Numbered from the stretch's first letter, positions 17,147 to 24,750 are shown. The stretch: DNA of 64,000 nt from Planosporangium flavigriseum (GCF_011947225.1 NZ_JAATVW010000008.1:62001-126000); one strand, 5' to 3'. The notes: a model not told the origin generated them from the letters alone. Translations and numbers: made by a program.

Positions 17147-17829
17147 GTGTAGACCTCCTCCGGGGCCGGTTCGAACACGGTCGCGCTGCCGATGCCCGGC
17201 AGGCTGGCGAGCGCGTGGTACTCCGACGCCATCGCCACGTAGTCGGTGGTCTCCGCGATCACCGCGGGCTTGCAGGCGAACGAGTCGCGCATCACGGCGA
17301 ACTGCGTCGCCGTCGTGACGAGCAGGGTGAAGAACCCGTCCATCTCCTTGAGCACCATCCGCAGCGCGTCACCCAGGTCCGCGCCGTGACCCACCTGGTG
17401 TGCGATGTAGCGGGCGGCCACCTCCGAGTCGTTGTCGGTGACGAAGCGAATCCCGTCGCTCTCGAGCCGCCGGCGCACCGACGCGTGGTTGGAGAACGAG
17501 CCGTTGTGCACCAGCGCCATGTTCTCGGCCGGCGCGAACGGGTGCGAATGCTCGGTCGTGACCGCGGACTCGGTCGCCATCCGGGTGTGCCCGATACCCT
17601 GGTAGCCGGACCGCTTTGCCACCCCGTACCGCTCGCAGATCTCCCGGGGCAGGCCGACGTCCTTGAAGATCTCCATCCGGGGCTGGTGGTCCGCGTCGTC
17701 GCCGTAGAGCGCGAGCCCGGCGGAGTCGGGGCCTCTGCTCGTCATGCAGTCGAGCATCGAGGCGAGCAGTTCACCCAGCCGGGGATAGAGCTCGGGATTC
17801 TTGAGGTGAAGGCCGACGATCCCGCACAT
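17134..17829 (-). CDS. mgsA: Class II glutamine amidotransferase-like subunit (MgsA / GlxB)
   Basis: The product begins MCGIVGLH, so the catalytic Cys2 of class II (Ntn) amidotransferases is present. It also has MTSRGPDSAG, GIGHTRMATESAV and LVHNGSFSNH, the glutamine-site motifs. At 231 residues it is clearly shorter than the roughly 300 usual for this subunit; the core motifs are intact, so it may simply be compact. It would release the amine from gamma-glutamylmethylamide. GAGGAG stands before the ATG. It is the first gene of the ten-gene operon and lies behind a TTGACA promoter and an operator-like palindrome. Confidence 0.86.
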   Translation of the reverse strand: MCGIVGLHLKNPELYPRLGELLASMLDCMTSRGPDSAGLALYGDDADHQPRMEIFKDVGLPREICERYGVAKRSGYQGIGHTRMATESAVTTEHSHPFAPAENMALVHNGSFSNHASVRRRLESDGIRFVTDNDSEVAARYIAHQVGHGADLGDALRMVLKEMDGFFTLLVTTATQFAVMRDSFACKPAVIAETTDYVAMASEYHALASLPGIGSATVFEPAPEEVYTWTR

Positions 17830-17860
17830 ATACCACTCCTCGTGTGGCGCGAATGGGCGT

Positions 17861-17884
17861 AAGGTCTAGGGTCTATACCTAGGG
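17861..17884. promoter_or_regulatory. Operator-like site before the mgs-mgd operon
   Basis: The sequence AAGGTCTAGGGTCTATACCT followed by AGGG contains nested inverted repeats: CTAGG...CCTAG and AGGT...ACCT. It lies downstream of the predicted minus-strand -10, where a repressor would block. A closely similar string (AAGGTTCTAGGTCCGGACC) stands before the permease operon at 19278. The adjacent FadR-type regulator is the natural candidate to bind both. Confidence 0.5.
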
Positions 17885-17894
17885 CCTTCGGCCC

Positions 17895-17924
17895 ATGTGA
17901 CCACGCTCACCAAATTCCTGTCAA
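17895..17924 (-). promoter_or_regulatory. Predicted promoter of the mgs-mgd-fhs-folD operon
   Basis: On the minus strand a perfect TTGACA (17924-17919) is followed after 18 bases by TCACAT, a weak -10. The transcript would begin about 60 bases before mgsA and run over the operator-like site. The rest of the 504-base gap between mgsA and the regulator holds no gene that I can support. Confidence 0.45.
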
Positions 17925-18225
17925 GGGTTGATCGAGGACCATCGGTCTGTCGGTGGCACGTGGGATGGTGAGCCGGGGGACAGGCCGACGAACAGCGTCA
18001 GGACCGTTGGTACATAAGGAGTTCCGGACTTCCCGTCCGATGAAGCGGCAGTCCGGGGCTTCCTCGAGGCTCGTGCGCCGCTACGGCCGGGACAGTTGGT
18101 GGCGAGCGCGGCAGCGCGGAATTTCGCCTCGTCGTGATGTGCCACTGCGGCACGAGCTGGAGCCCCGCGGGCGGTGGGGTCCGGCGCGTGGGTCGCGGGT
18201 GGGCTGATCTGGTTATGGGGGAGTG

Positions 18226-18253
18226 AAGGTATAAGATCTGAACCCTGTACCTT
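18226..18253. promoter_or_regulatory. Inverted repeat before the regulator gene
   Basis: AAGGTA and TACCTT are perfect inverted arms separated by 16 bases, 80 bases before the regulator start. The arms share the AAGGT/ACCTT half-site seen in the mgs operator. This could be an autoregulatory site, but the wider spacing makes that uncertain. Confidence 0.35.
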
Positions 18254-18333
18254 TGCTTCGGCGAGCTATTGTCGATCGGCATCCATCGCTGCGTACCCGT
18301 GTGGTCGTGAAATCAGAGGTAGGCTCGCCAGGT

Positions 18334-19038
18334 ATGAGTCGGGTGGTCGCGTCGATAACCTTGACGCAGGGAGTCGCTGAGCACCTTCGCAGCCTCATTC
18401 ACCGCGGCGAGGTGGGCCCGGGGGACCGGCTACCTCCGGAACGTGTGCTCGCCGAGCAGCTCGGGGTCGCCCGGATGAGCCTGCGGGACGCGATCAAGAT
18501 CCTGCAGGACGACGGCTACGTCGAGGCCAGGCGCGGCGCCGGCGGTGGGACCTTCGTGACCGAGTTGCAGCGTCCGGTTGAGACCTGGCGTGCCCGGATG
18601 CGCGAGCAGGTCGGTGAGTTCGACGACATCATCGACTATCGCATCGCGCTGGAGGCCCACACCGCACGGTTGGCCGCGGCCCGTCGCACTCAATCCGACC
18701 TGGCGGCACTGCGCGCTGCGATCAAGAGCCTCGGACGCGGCAGGGGTGTGGCCGCCTTCCGCCAGGCCGATTCGCGGTTTCACGACGCGCTGGCCCGATC
18801 TGCGGGTAACGCCCGACTGCAGACCGCCATCCATTCGGCCCGTGGGGAGCTGTTCACCCCGCACGACTTCCTGATGCACGAAGGGCCGGTCGAGCAGAGC
18901 CGGCAGGACCATCAAGCGATCTACGTCGCCATCCGCGAGGGCGACCCGGACGCCGCCGAATCGCTGATGCGCACACACATCGAGCGCACCCGTCTCCAGT
19001 TGCGCGAGATCGTCTTCGGCCGCGACGACTCGGCCTGA
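18334..19038 (+). CDS. GntR/FadR-family transcriptional regulator
   Basis: The 234-residue protein has the GntR winged helix at about residues 10-75 (GDRLPPERVLAEQLGVARMSLRDAIKILQDDGYVEARRGAGGGTFV). It then has the all-helical FadR (FCD) ligand domain with an Asp/His metal pattern (ADSRFHDALARSAGN and DHQAIYVAIREGD). ATG 18334 is preferred because GAGGTAGG lies upstream and family members start near here; an in-frame upstream start would add 27 unlikely residues. It sits between the minus-strand mgs-mgd operon and the plus-strand permease operon, both with similar operator-like sites. It probably senses an amine or an intermediate. Confidence 0.88.
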   Translation: MSRVVASITLTQGVAEHLRSLIHRGEVGPGDRLPPERVLAEQLGVARMSLRDAIKILQDDGYVEARRGAGGGTFVTELQRPVETWRARMREQVGEFDDIIDYRIALEAHTARLAAARRTQSDLAALRAAIKSLGRGRGVAAFRQADSRFHDALARSAGNARLQTAIHSARGELFTPHDFLMHEGPVEQSRQDHQAIYVAIREGDPDAAESLMRTHIERTRLQLREIVFGRDDSA

Positions 19039-19243
19039 TCTTCAATTCGTGGTAGGCGGCCGGCGCGGGCCTGGCCCAGCGGCCGGAGTCGACCGCAGCC
19101 GTCCGGCCGGCCATCCGTGCCCGGTTCCGGCTGCTTGCGCCGGGACGAGGGGGGTCCGGTCATGCCGACGCCCATAGCAGCGGTCCACAGTGGCCTCTGG
19201 GTTGAGTCCGGCCGGCCATCGATGCGGTCACATGTGGTGACCC

Positions 19244-19272
19244 TTGACACAGTCCGGGCCAGATGGTCTTCT
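19244..19272 (+). promoter_or_regulatory. Predicted promoter of the permease operon
   Basis: TTGACA at 19244-19249 is followed after 17 bases by TCTTCT, a weak -10. It sits in the 354-base gap between the regulator stop and the first small membrane protein gene. That gap holds no coding sequence I can support. The operator-like site begins six bases beyond the -10. Confidence 0.42.
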
Positions 19273-19277
19273 AGCTA

Positions 19278-19296
19278 AAGGTTCTAGGTCCGGACC
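19278..19296. promoter_or_regulatory. Operator-like site before the permease operon
   Basis: AAGGTTCTAGGTCCGGACC matches the site before mgsA closely and ends in the perfect palindrome GGTCCGGACC. That palindrome resembles the GGTC-n-GACC core recognised by FadR-type regulators. The position just past the promoter suggests repression. Confidence 0.5.
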
Positions 19297-19392
19297 ACAG
19301 ACCACACAGCTCAGGCCTCCATCCTCGACCGCTAGGCGGCTTCCGGCGGTAGCCGGATGCCGGGGTCTGCACGTATCGATAGAGGGGTACGT

Positions 19393-19701
19393 ATGGTCCG
19401 GAGCGTGGATTCCCGTATCACGTCGTTGGTGCGGCGCGACCGTTTGCTCGCAGTCGCCTTCACGGTGCTCATGTGGGTCTTTTTAGCCCTTGTCTACTTC
19501 GCCGCCAGTTCCGTGGCATCCAGTACGACCGTGTCGGTTGTCCTCCTGGCTTCCATGCTCATGCTGGGTGCGTTCAACACTGCGTCGATCGTCGGCATGA
19601 TCCGCACGTACGCCGCCAACAGGGATCTGATCTACCGCGAGGACATCCTCAACCTAGATCGCGCTCGGCAGCAGCGGGCCGGGGTAGGGCGCGCGGTATG
19701 A
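19393..19701 (+). CDS. Small membrane protein, two helices
   Basis: The 102-residue product has two hydrophobic segments (about residues 17-40, LLAVAFTVLMWVFLALVYFAA, and 44-68, VSVVLLASMLMLGAFNTASIVGMI) with a charged C-terminus. ATG 19393 is chosen for the AGAGGGG just upstream; it is first in a four-gene transcript ending in the permease. Its stop overlaps the next start by four bases. I do not recognise a family. Confidence 0.7.
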   Translation: MVRSVDSRITSLVRRDRLLAVAFTVLMWVFLALVYFAASSVASSTTVSVVLLASMLMLGAFNTASIVGMIRTYAANRDLIYREDILNLDRARQQRAGVGRAV

Positions 19702-20126
19702 CGCCCTACCAACCTCCGAAGCAGTCGCGCCGCGGTCAACTGATCGACGCGGCGACGATGCTGGCGCTCATCTTCGTCACCCTGTTCGTGACAACTTTCA
19801 TCGTGCGGTTCGAGGCCGGCAACACCGCGTCGGGGACGAAATCCTCGCCGGTCAAGCAACTGTCGGAGCTTCCCCTCAGCGATGCCGAGCGCGCGCAGTA
19901 CCAGAAGATGATCGACGCGGAAATGGTCGACCTCACGTCGGTCAACGCGTCAGTGGCCGCGAAGCAATCCGCGTCCGAGAAGTACAGGTTCAGCGTCCTT
20001 GCTCTGCTGGGCACCATCGTGCTTCTCGTGGGATACCTGACGTTCGTCTACCGCACCTCGCTGCATGAGTACCGCGAGGTGATCGCTGAGAAGTTCGGCC
20101 CCCGATACGAAAGGGCGAAGCCATGA
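19698..20126 (+). CDS. Small membrane protein with periplasmic loop
   Basis: The 142-residue product has one helix near residues 17-36 (AATMLALIFVTLFVTTFIVRF) and another near 100-118 (FSVLALLGTIVLLVGYLTFVY). About 60 polar residues lie between them (LPLSDAERAQYQKMIDAEMVDL). This suggests a hairpin with an outside domain. The start overlaps the preceding stop and the stop overlaps the next start, four bases each, so tight co-translation is likely. No family is recognised; it could be an accessory subunit of the carrier. Confidence 0.72.
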   Translation: MTPYQPPKQSRRGQLIDAATMLALIFVTLFVTTFIVRFEAGNTASGTKSSPVKQLSELPLSDAERAQYQKMIDAEMVDLTSVNASVAAKQSASEKYRFSVLALLGTIVLLVGYLTFVYRTSLHEYREVIAEKFGPRYERAKP

Positions 20127-20317
20127 GCACGGCAGGCCTGCTGGAACTCATCGCCTGGATACTGAGCGCCATCATCGCGGCCTGGCTGCTGGTCGATGTC
20201 GTCCGGGTGTCGCGCCGCTACGACCCGGACTTGTTGATCGACCCGCTCGGCGGCACTACAGCCCCGCCGCCTGAGGGCGGGTACATCTCGGAGTCGCGGG
20301 AAGCGGGTCAGCGATGA
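20123..20317 (+). CDS. Very small single-helix membrane protein
   Basis: The 64-residue product has one N-terminal helix (LLELIAWILSAIIAAWLLVDVV) and a short polar tail (VSRRYDPDLLIDPLGG...). It overlaps both neighbours by four bases. Size, topology and coupling to a permease gene recall the small auxiliary proteins found with some secondary transporters, but I see no named family. Confidence 0.68.
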   Translation: MSTAGLLELIAWILSAIIAAWLLVDVVRVSRRYDPDLLIDPLGGTTAPPPEGGYISESREAGQR

Positions 20318-21753
20318 GTTCGGTCGAGATTCGCTCCGCTCCGCCGGGGGCGGAGGAGCACCCCAGCCTGCGCAAGGTGCTCTCGCCGATGCACATATGG
20401 GCGCTCGGTGTCGGTATCGTGCTCGTCGGGGAGTTCATGGGATGGAACTTCGCCGTGGAGAAGGGCGGAACGTACGGCGCTCTGATCGCCGCCTGGGTGG
20501 TAGGTCTGCTCTACACCACCATTGTCATGATCAACTCCGAGATCACGTCGACCATGCCGGCGGCGGGCGGTCAGTACGCCCAGGCGAAACATACGATCGG
20601 GCCTCTCATGGCCTTCAACGTCGGGCTGTATCTCACCCTCGCCTACACGATGCTCGAAGCGGCGAACGCCAACGTGCTCAGTTATCTCCTCACCACGTTG
20701 GCGAACTTGATGGGAAGCTCGACGACACTGTCGCCCTATCCGTTCGTCACGCTAGCGATCCTCGCGCTCGCGTGGCTGAACTATCGGGGCGTTTTCGCGA
20801 CGCTGTCGCTGAACTTCCTGATCACGGGGTTCGCCTTCTTTACGATCATCGCGTTGTTCGTTGGGGTGCAGGGCTGGAATCCCGGCGCGGAGCTGCACCT
20901 GGAGGGGCTGGCCGGCACTGCCGCCAACGGCCTTCCGTACGGATGGCTCGGTGTCATCGCCGCATTCCAGTTTGGTATGTGGTACTACCTCGGCATCGAG
21001 GGGACGGCGCAAGCTGCTGAGGAATGCCGATCCGCATCCCGATCCATCCCGATCGGCAGCATGGCGGGAATGATGACGCTGGTCATCGCTGCCACGATCA
21101 CCTGGTATGTCTGCGCGGCCCTGCTGCCGTGGCATTACCTGGGAGTCTCGATCACACCCCTGTTCGACGCCGCCCGGGTGACCGGCAGCAACGTATTGAT
21201 GGTCCTGCTGCTGATCGGGACCCTGTGCGCGACGCTCGCGTCGGCGAACGGATGCATCAACGATGCGTCGCGGGCTTGGTTCGCGATGGCCCGGGACCGT
21301 TATCTGCCGGAGTGGTTCGGCGCCGTGCACCCGAAATACCACACGCCGTTTCGGTCCATCGTCTTCCTGGTGCCGGTGGCCATCGCGTTCGCCCTGCTGC
21401 CCGTGCTGCTCAACGATCCGACGTTGCTCGGCACGGTCATCACGTTCTCGATCCTGTCGGGGCTGCTCATGTACAGCTTCATGGGACCGAACTTCGTCCG
21501 GTTCCGTCGCCTGTGGCCCATGGGCTCGATCCCCCGTGGGTACCTCCTGCCGTATCACCCGATCCCGGTCATCGTGTTGATGGCGCTGGTTGCCGTCGTG
21601 TTCTTCGCGACCTTCCTCGGTTACGGGACGTCGCTACTGTCAATCCTTGCTTTCTACTTCCTGGCGTCGGTCTGGTTCGTCGTCCGACGCTACAAGTACG
21701 TGAGCAAGGGTGCGCAATTCACCGCAGCGCTGCCGCGTCCCCGCGGATACTGA
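20314..21753 (+). CDS. APC-superfamily amine permease (ethanolamine-permease-like)
   Basis: The 479-residue protein has about twelve membrane helices. Its first helix reads ALGVGIVLVGEFMGWNFAVEKGGTYG, the EutP-type (ethanolamine permease) version of the APC substrate loop. SEITSTMPAAGGQYAQAKHTIGP and WYYLGIEGTAQAAEE follow. Carriers of this type import small amines or amino acids with a cation. Placed beside genes for methylamine assimilation, methylamine or a related alkylamine is the likely substrate; ethanolamine is the main alternative, but no eut genes are present. It is the last of four overlapping genes of the operon, followed after 18 bases by an unknown gene. Confidence 0.88.
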   Translation: MSSVEIRSAPPGAEEHPSLRKVLSPMHIWALGVGIVLVGEFMGWNFAVEKGGTYGALIAAWVVGLLYTTIVMINSEITSTMPAAGGQYAQAKHTIGPLMAFNVGLYLTLAYTMLEAANANVLSYLLTTLANLMGSSTTLSPYPFVTLAILALAWLNYRGVFATLSLNFLITGFAFFTIIALFVGVQGWNPGAELHLEGLAGTAANGLPYGWLGVIAAFQFGMWYYLGIEGTAQAAEECRSASRSIPIGSMAGMMTLVIAATITWYVCAALLPWHYLGVSITPLFDAARVTGSNVLMVLLLIGTLCATLASANGCINDASRAWFAMARDRYLPEWFGAVHPKYHTPFRSIVFLVPVAIAFALLPVLLNDPTLLGTVITFSILSGLLMYSFMGPNFVRFRRLWPMGSIPRGYLLPYHPIPVIVLMALVAVVFFATFLGYGTSLLSILAFYFLASVWFVVRRYKYVSKGAQFTAALPRPRGY

Positions 21754-21771
21754 CGGACTGCGGAAGTGAAC

Positions 21772-22440
21772 ATGGTTATGTCCGTCGGTGGCCTTGTCCT
21801 GCTCGCCTCCGGCCTGTGCGCCTTGCAGGTTTCACATGTGCGCCGGGTGCGGCAGGACAGGCGCCGGCTCTTCGAGGCGGTCGGCCGGCTGTTCGACCGC
21901 GTCGAAATGCATCACGACGGGTTGGGCTTTCCCGTCCTCACGGGTAGCTACCGCGGCTATCCCATCCGGCTGGAACCGGTCGTGGATGCGGTGGGATTCC
22001 GCAAGCTACCGGTGCTGTGGCTGCTCGTCACGCACTCCCGTCCGTTGGAAGTCGACGCACCGGTGGACATACTGCTTCGCCCGGACGGAACCGAGTTCTT
22101 CTCGCCGAACGGCACCTTCATCAGGGAGTACGCGGACAGTTGGAGGTTGCCGGGCGGAGTGCGGATCGCCAGCCCGGACCCTGACCGCGCGCCACCCCTG
22201 TCGGCATTCGAGCCCTACCGCTTATTCTTCGCCGAGCCGCGCGCCAAGGAGCTGTACGTCGGGGACGGTGGGCTGCGGCTGGTATGGCGGTTGTCCGAGG
22301 GGGATCAGACCCAGTACCGGACGACGCGCCGGGCCAATTTCGGTTCGGTACGAGTGCAACCAGCAGATCTGCAACCGGTTCTCGAGACGCTGGCCGGCGT
22401 CGGCGACGCGTTCGCCGGCCAGTCGGCGGGGAGGGCGTAA
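21772..22440 (+). CDS. Membrane-anchored protein of unknown function
   Basis: The product of about 222 residues starts with one helix (VMSVGGLVLLASGLCALQV), a basic stretch (VRRVRQDRRRLFEAV), and then a soluble domain with FPVLTGSYRGYPIRLEPVVD, DILLRPDGTEFFSPNG and LRLVWRLSEG. ATG 21772 is chosen because GGAAG lies six bases upstream; ATG 21778 or GTG 21766 are possible. It lies 18 bases after the permease gene and overlaps the next gene by one base, so it belongs to the same transcript. I do not recognise the domain. Confidence 0.68.
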   Translation: MVMSVGGLVLLASGLCALQVSHVRRVRQDRRRLFEAVGRLFDRVEMHHDGLGFPVLTGSYRGYPIRLEPVVDAVGFRKLPVLWLLVTHSRPLEVDAPVDILLRPDGTEFFSPNGTFIREYADSWRLPGGVRIASPDPDRAPPLSAFEPYRLFFAEPRAKELYVGDGGLRLVWRLSEGDQTQYRTTRRANFGSVRVQPADLQPVLETLAGVGDAFAGQSAGRA

Positions 22441-22715
22441 TGCTGTCTCACCCGCTGGTCGTGTTGGCGGCCGCGATCCTGTTGCCCGGCTCAGGCCAGG
22501 TGATCAATCGAACGCCGGTACGTGGACTGGTTTTCGTCTTCTACATGCTGCTGCTAGGTGCCATCACCTACCGCCTGACGACCGAACACCACTCGTTCCT
22601 GGGCAGGTTCTCGGGAGGGTTGTTCGTCTACGCGATCAGTGTCCTGGACGCCTACCGGCATGCGGCTCACCGCGCCAGCAGAGGAGCTTCCGAAGTAGAC
22701 CAGGCCCGCCGGTAG
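22440..22715 (+). CDS. Small membrane protein, two helices
   Basis: The 91-residue product has helices at about residues 4-20 and 28-46 (GLVFVFYMLLLGAITYRL), a PGSGQVINR turn between them, and a weakly hydrophobic FLGRFSGGLFVYAISVLDAY segment. The pattern of a helical hairpin opened by PG-G-Q resembles TM2-type proteins. ATG 22440 overlaps the previous stop (TAATG), with GGGGAGGG upstream. It ends the transcript, which then meets a minus-strand gene 12 bases away. Confidence 0.65.
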   Translation: MLSHPLVVLAAAILLPGSGQVINRTPVRGLVFVFYMLLLGAITYRLTTEHHSFLGRFSGGLFVYAISVLDAYRHAAHRASRGASEVDQARR

Positions 22716-22726
22716 CCAGCACAAGA

Positions 22727-23149
22727 TCACCCGCGATCAAGCCAGAGCCGCCCGACCCGGGCGCGGTTGTAGCCGGTCACCCGCACGCGGTACGTACCGG
22801 GGCCGGTGGGAAGCGTCAGGCCAAGTATCCACTGCTCATCCAGAGATTTCGGCACGCTCAACTGCCCGCCAGGCAACTCCAGCATCCCGTCACGATTCAG
22901 GTCCACTTCGTCGGTGTGAGCGGGGACGTCCGGGACCGGCGGCCCGCCGAGCACCTCGATCCGTACCCGCACCTGGACAAGGTGGGTGACCACCTGAACC
23001 GCGACCGTGTTGGGAGCCCAGCCGACGACATCCCGGCTGGCGGCGGGGATGGCGACCTCGAAGTTCGGCGACTCCTCGCGGGTGGGGTCATGCAGCGCGA
23101 ACTGGTGGTAGCTAGGGTCCACCAGGACGTCGTAGCCCGCCACGATCAC
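22727..23149 (-). CDS. Hypothetical protein (actinobacterial, beta-rich)
   Basis: The 140-residue product begins MIVAGYDVLVDPSYHQFALHD and ends GPGTYRVRVTGYNRARVGRLWLDRG. The GTYRVRV-x-x-GR pattern recurs at the end of many actinobacterial hypothetical proteins without known role. GTG 23149 is supported by GAGGTG eight bases upstream. The sequence just upstream reads PTAYQRFEVPAR then a stop that overlaps this start. It appears to be the last codons of a partner gene that the adjacent insertion sequence cut away. Confidence 0.65.
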   Translation of the reverse strand: MIVAGYDVLVDPSYHQFALHDPTREESPNFEVAIPAASRDVVGWAPNTVAVQVVTHLVQVRVRIEVLGGPPVPDVPAHTDEVDLNRDGMLELPGGQLSVPKSLDEQWILGLTLPTGPGTYRVRVTGYNRARVGRLWLDRG

Positions 23150-23207
23150 CGCGCCGGCACCTCGAACCGCTGGTAGGCCGTCGGTGCGGAGCGCTCGCCG
23201 CCCCTGT

Positions 23208-24393
23208 GGGGTTCCAAAACCCGGAACGGGTGGTGACGTGGGCTTCTAGGCGGCTCGTTCGTACTCTGTGATGAGCCCGCCGAGGACGGGGCGGCGTTTG
23301 ATCCGTTCGTGGGTGAGGTCAACGACGGGACGGTCGGAGCGTGGGGGCTGCAACTGCAGGGCCCGATGGGGACGGTGGCCGTTGTAGTGACGGGCATATT
23401 CGTCGAGTGCTCGACGAATATGTCGCTCGCCGAGGATGAGCATGCGGTCGGTCACCTCGCTGCGGGCGGTGAGCACGAACCGTTCGGCGTACGCGTTGGC
23501 CCGTGGGCTTCGCGGTGGGTTCTTGCAGACGGTGATTCCGGCATCGGCGAGCACGGTGTCGAAGGCGGCGGTGAACTGGCCGGCCCGGTCCCGGATGAGG
23601 ACGGTGAACTGGTCGGCGCGTTCGCCCAGGTCCATGAGTAAGTTGCGGGCTTGCTGCGCGGTCCACGGCCCGTCGGGGTTGGTGGTGACGCCGAGGATGT
23701 GGACGTAGCGGCTGCCGACCTCGAGGACGAAGAAGACGTACAGGCGCTGGAGGGTGAGCGCGCAGCCTACGTGGAAGAAGTCGCAGGCGAGCATGGTCGA
23801 TGCCTGGGTGGAAAGGAATCTTCGCCAGGTGGTGTGGTCGCGGCGCGCGGGTGCTGGTGGTATGCCTAGTCGTTTGAGGATCCGCCGGATCGTGGAGGCG
23901 CCGATTTGGTGGCCGAGGCCGCGTAGTTCGCCTTGGATGCGCTGGTAGCCCCAGCCAGGATTATCCCGGGCCATCTGCTCAACCAGTCCGGCCACGACTG
24001 GATCGACCGCTGGGCGTCCGGGCCGATGGGGATGGGTCCAGTGGCGGGCGACGAGCCGCCGATGCCACCGCAGGACCGTGGCCGGGGTGACCAGCCGGTG
24101 CGCCGTCAACGCTCGAGGCAGAAGCTTGATCAGGGCGGCGAGCACCGCCCGGTCGGCCCAGTTCAGCCGCGGCTTGGGGGTCTGTCGGCGCAGGACCGCG
24201 TTCTCGTGGCGGAGAACCAAGATCTCTACATCTTTGGCGACGCTGGTACGGGTGCGGAGAGCGAGCCAGCCGGCGATGCGGCAGAACACAAGGTAGATCA
24301 GGCGTAGCCACACGGGTAACGATGATGCCCGACGGCATGGCCGAGCCCTGCGTCTGTCCAGGTCAACCACGGTGACGGGGTTTTTGGAACCCC
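23208..24393 (-). mobile_element. Insertion sequence with integrase-type transposase
   Basis: The ends are inverted repeats, GGGGTTCCAAAACCC at 23208 and the complement of GGGGTTCCAAAAACCCC ending at 24393. They give an element of about 1.19 kb with one intact transposase. I see no clear target-site duplication in the flanks. Both flanks carry coding remnants pointing in opposite directions, so a deletion or rearrangement accompanied or followed insertion. Confidence 0.7.
23246..24370 (-). CDS. DDE integrase-core transposase
   Basis: The product of about 374 residues has an N-terminal helix-turn-helix region (ALIKLLPRALTAHRLVTPATVLRWHRRLVARHW). After it comes the rve integrase core with the DDE triad: the Asp of LACDFFHVGCALTLQRLYVFF, the Asp of IRDRAGQFTAAFD, and the Glu of NAYAERFVLTARSE. 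It ends HRPHRALQLQPP, as in IS481/IS3-like transposases. No frameshift is visible, so it may be active. GTG 24370 lies inside the element and is the likely start; GTG 24313 is an alternative. Confidence 0.82.
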   Translation of the reverse strand: MVDLDRRRARPCRRASSLPVWLRLIYLVFCRIAGWLALRTRTSVAKDVEILVLRHENAVLRRQTPKPRLNWADRAVLAALIKLLPRALTAHRLVTPATVLRWHRRLVARHWTHPHRPGRPAVDPVVAGLVEQMARDNPGWGYQRIQGELRGLGHQIGASTIRRILKRLGIPPAPARRDHTTWRRFLSTQASTMLACDFFHVGCALTLQRLYVFFVLEVGSRYVHILGVTTNPDGPWTAQQARNLLMDLGERADQFTVLIRDRAGQFTAAFDTVLADAGITVCKNPPRSPRANAYAERFVLTARSEVTDRMLILGERHIRRALDEYARHYNGHRPHRALQLQPPRSDRPVVDLTHERIKRRPVLGGLITEYERAA

Positions 24394-24533
24394 GCACCGA
24401 GAGTCGTCGCACTTACCGGTGGGAGCAGGAGGGGAGCAAGCGGCTAAACGATCTCTATCGCCTCCGATTCGAAAGTCGGGCGCGCCAGCTCGAGTCGATC
24501 AAGGGGCTGTCCTGCGGCGATGCGGAGGCCTGA
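24394..24533 (+). pseudogene. C-terminal remnant of an unknown gene cut by the insertion sequence
   Basis: Directly at the right end of the insertion sequence the plus strand is open for about 45 codons. It reads TYRWEQEGSKRLNDLYRLRF and later RQLESIKGLSCGDAEA before TGA at 24531. It is a charged, probably helical C-terminus without a start. I do not recognise its family. Confidence 0.35.
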
Positions 24534-24559
24534 CCTCTTCCCCCGAACGGAAGAGGTCA
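24531..24559. terminator. Bidirectional hairpin
   Basis: TGACCTCTTC and GAAGAGGTCA pair perfectly over ten bases around a nine-base loop. The left arm contains the stop codon of the plus-strand remnant and the right arm that of the minus-strand transposase fragment. It looks like a shared terminator between convergent ends. Confidence 0.55.
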
Positions 24560-24750
24560 GGCTTGACCGATGGGCCATGTTTCATAAGCGTAGTAGGGCC
24601 ATTCGTTGATCGCGGCGATGTGGACTCTGGTCTGGTGGCGCATGGCGAGTTTGTCGTAGCCCGTAGTGAGGGTCCGGTTGTGCTTGAGCCGGTAGATGCC
24701 GCACTCCACGGCGTGGCGCTGCCGATAGACATAAGGGTCGAATGATCCGT
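24557..24750 (-). pseudogene. C-terminal fragment of an IS5-family transposase
   Basis: The minus strand reads FDPYVYRQRHAVECGIYRLK, then YDKLAMRHQTRVHIAAINEW. This is the last catalytic Glu region and tail of actinobacterial IS5-group transposases (FDPxxYRxRxxVExGIxRLK). Only about 63 residues remain and the upstream part is unrelated, so it is a dead fragment. Confidence 0.7.
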
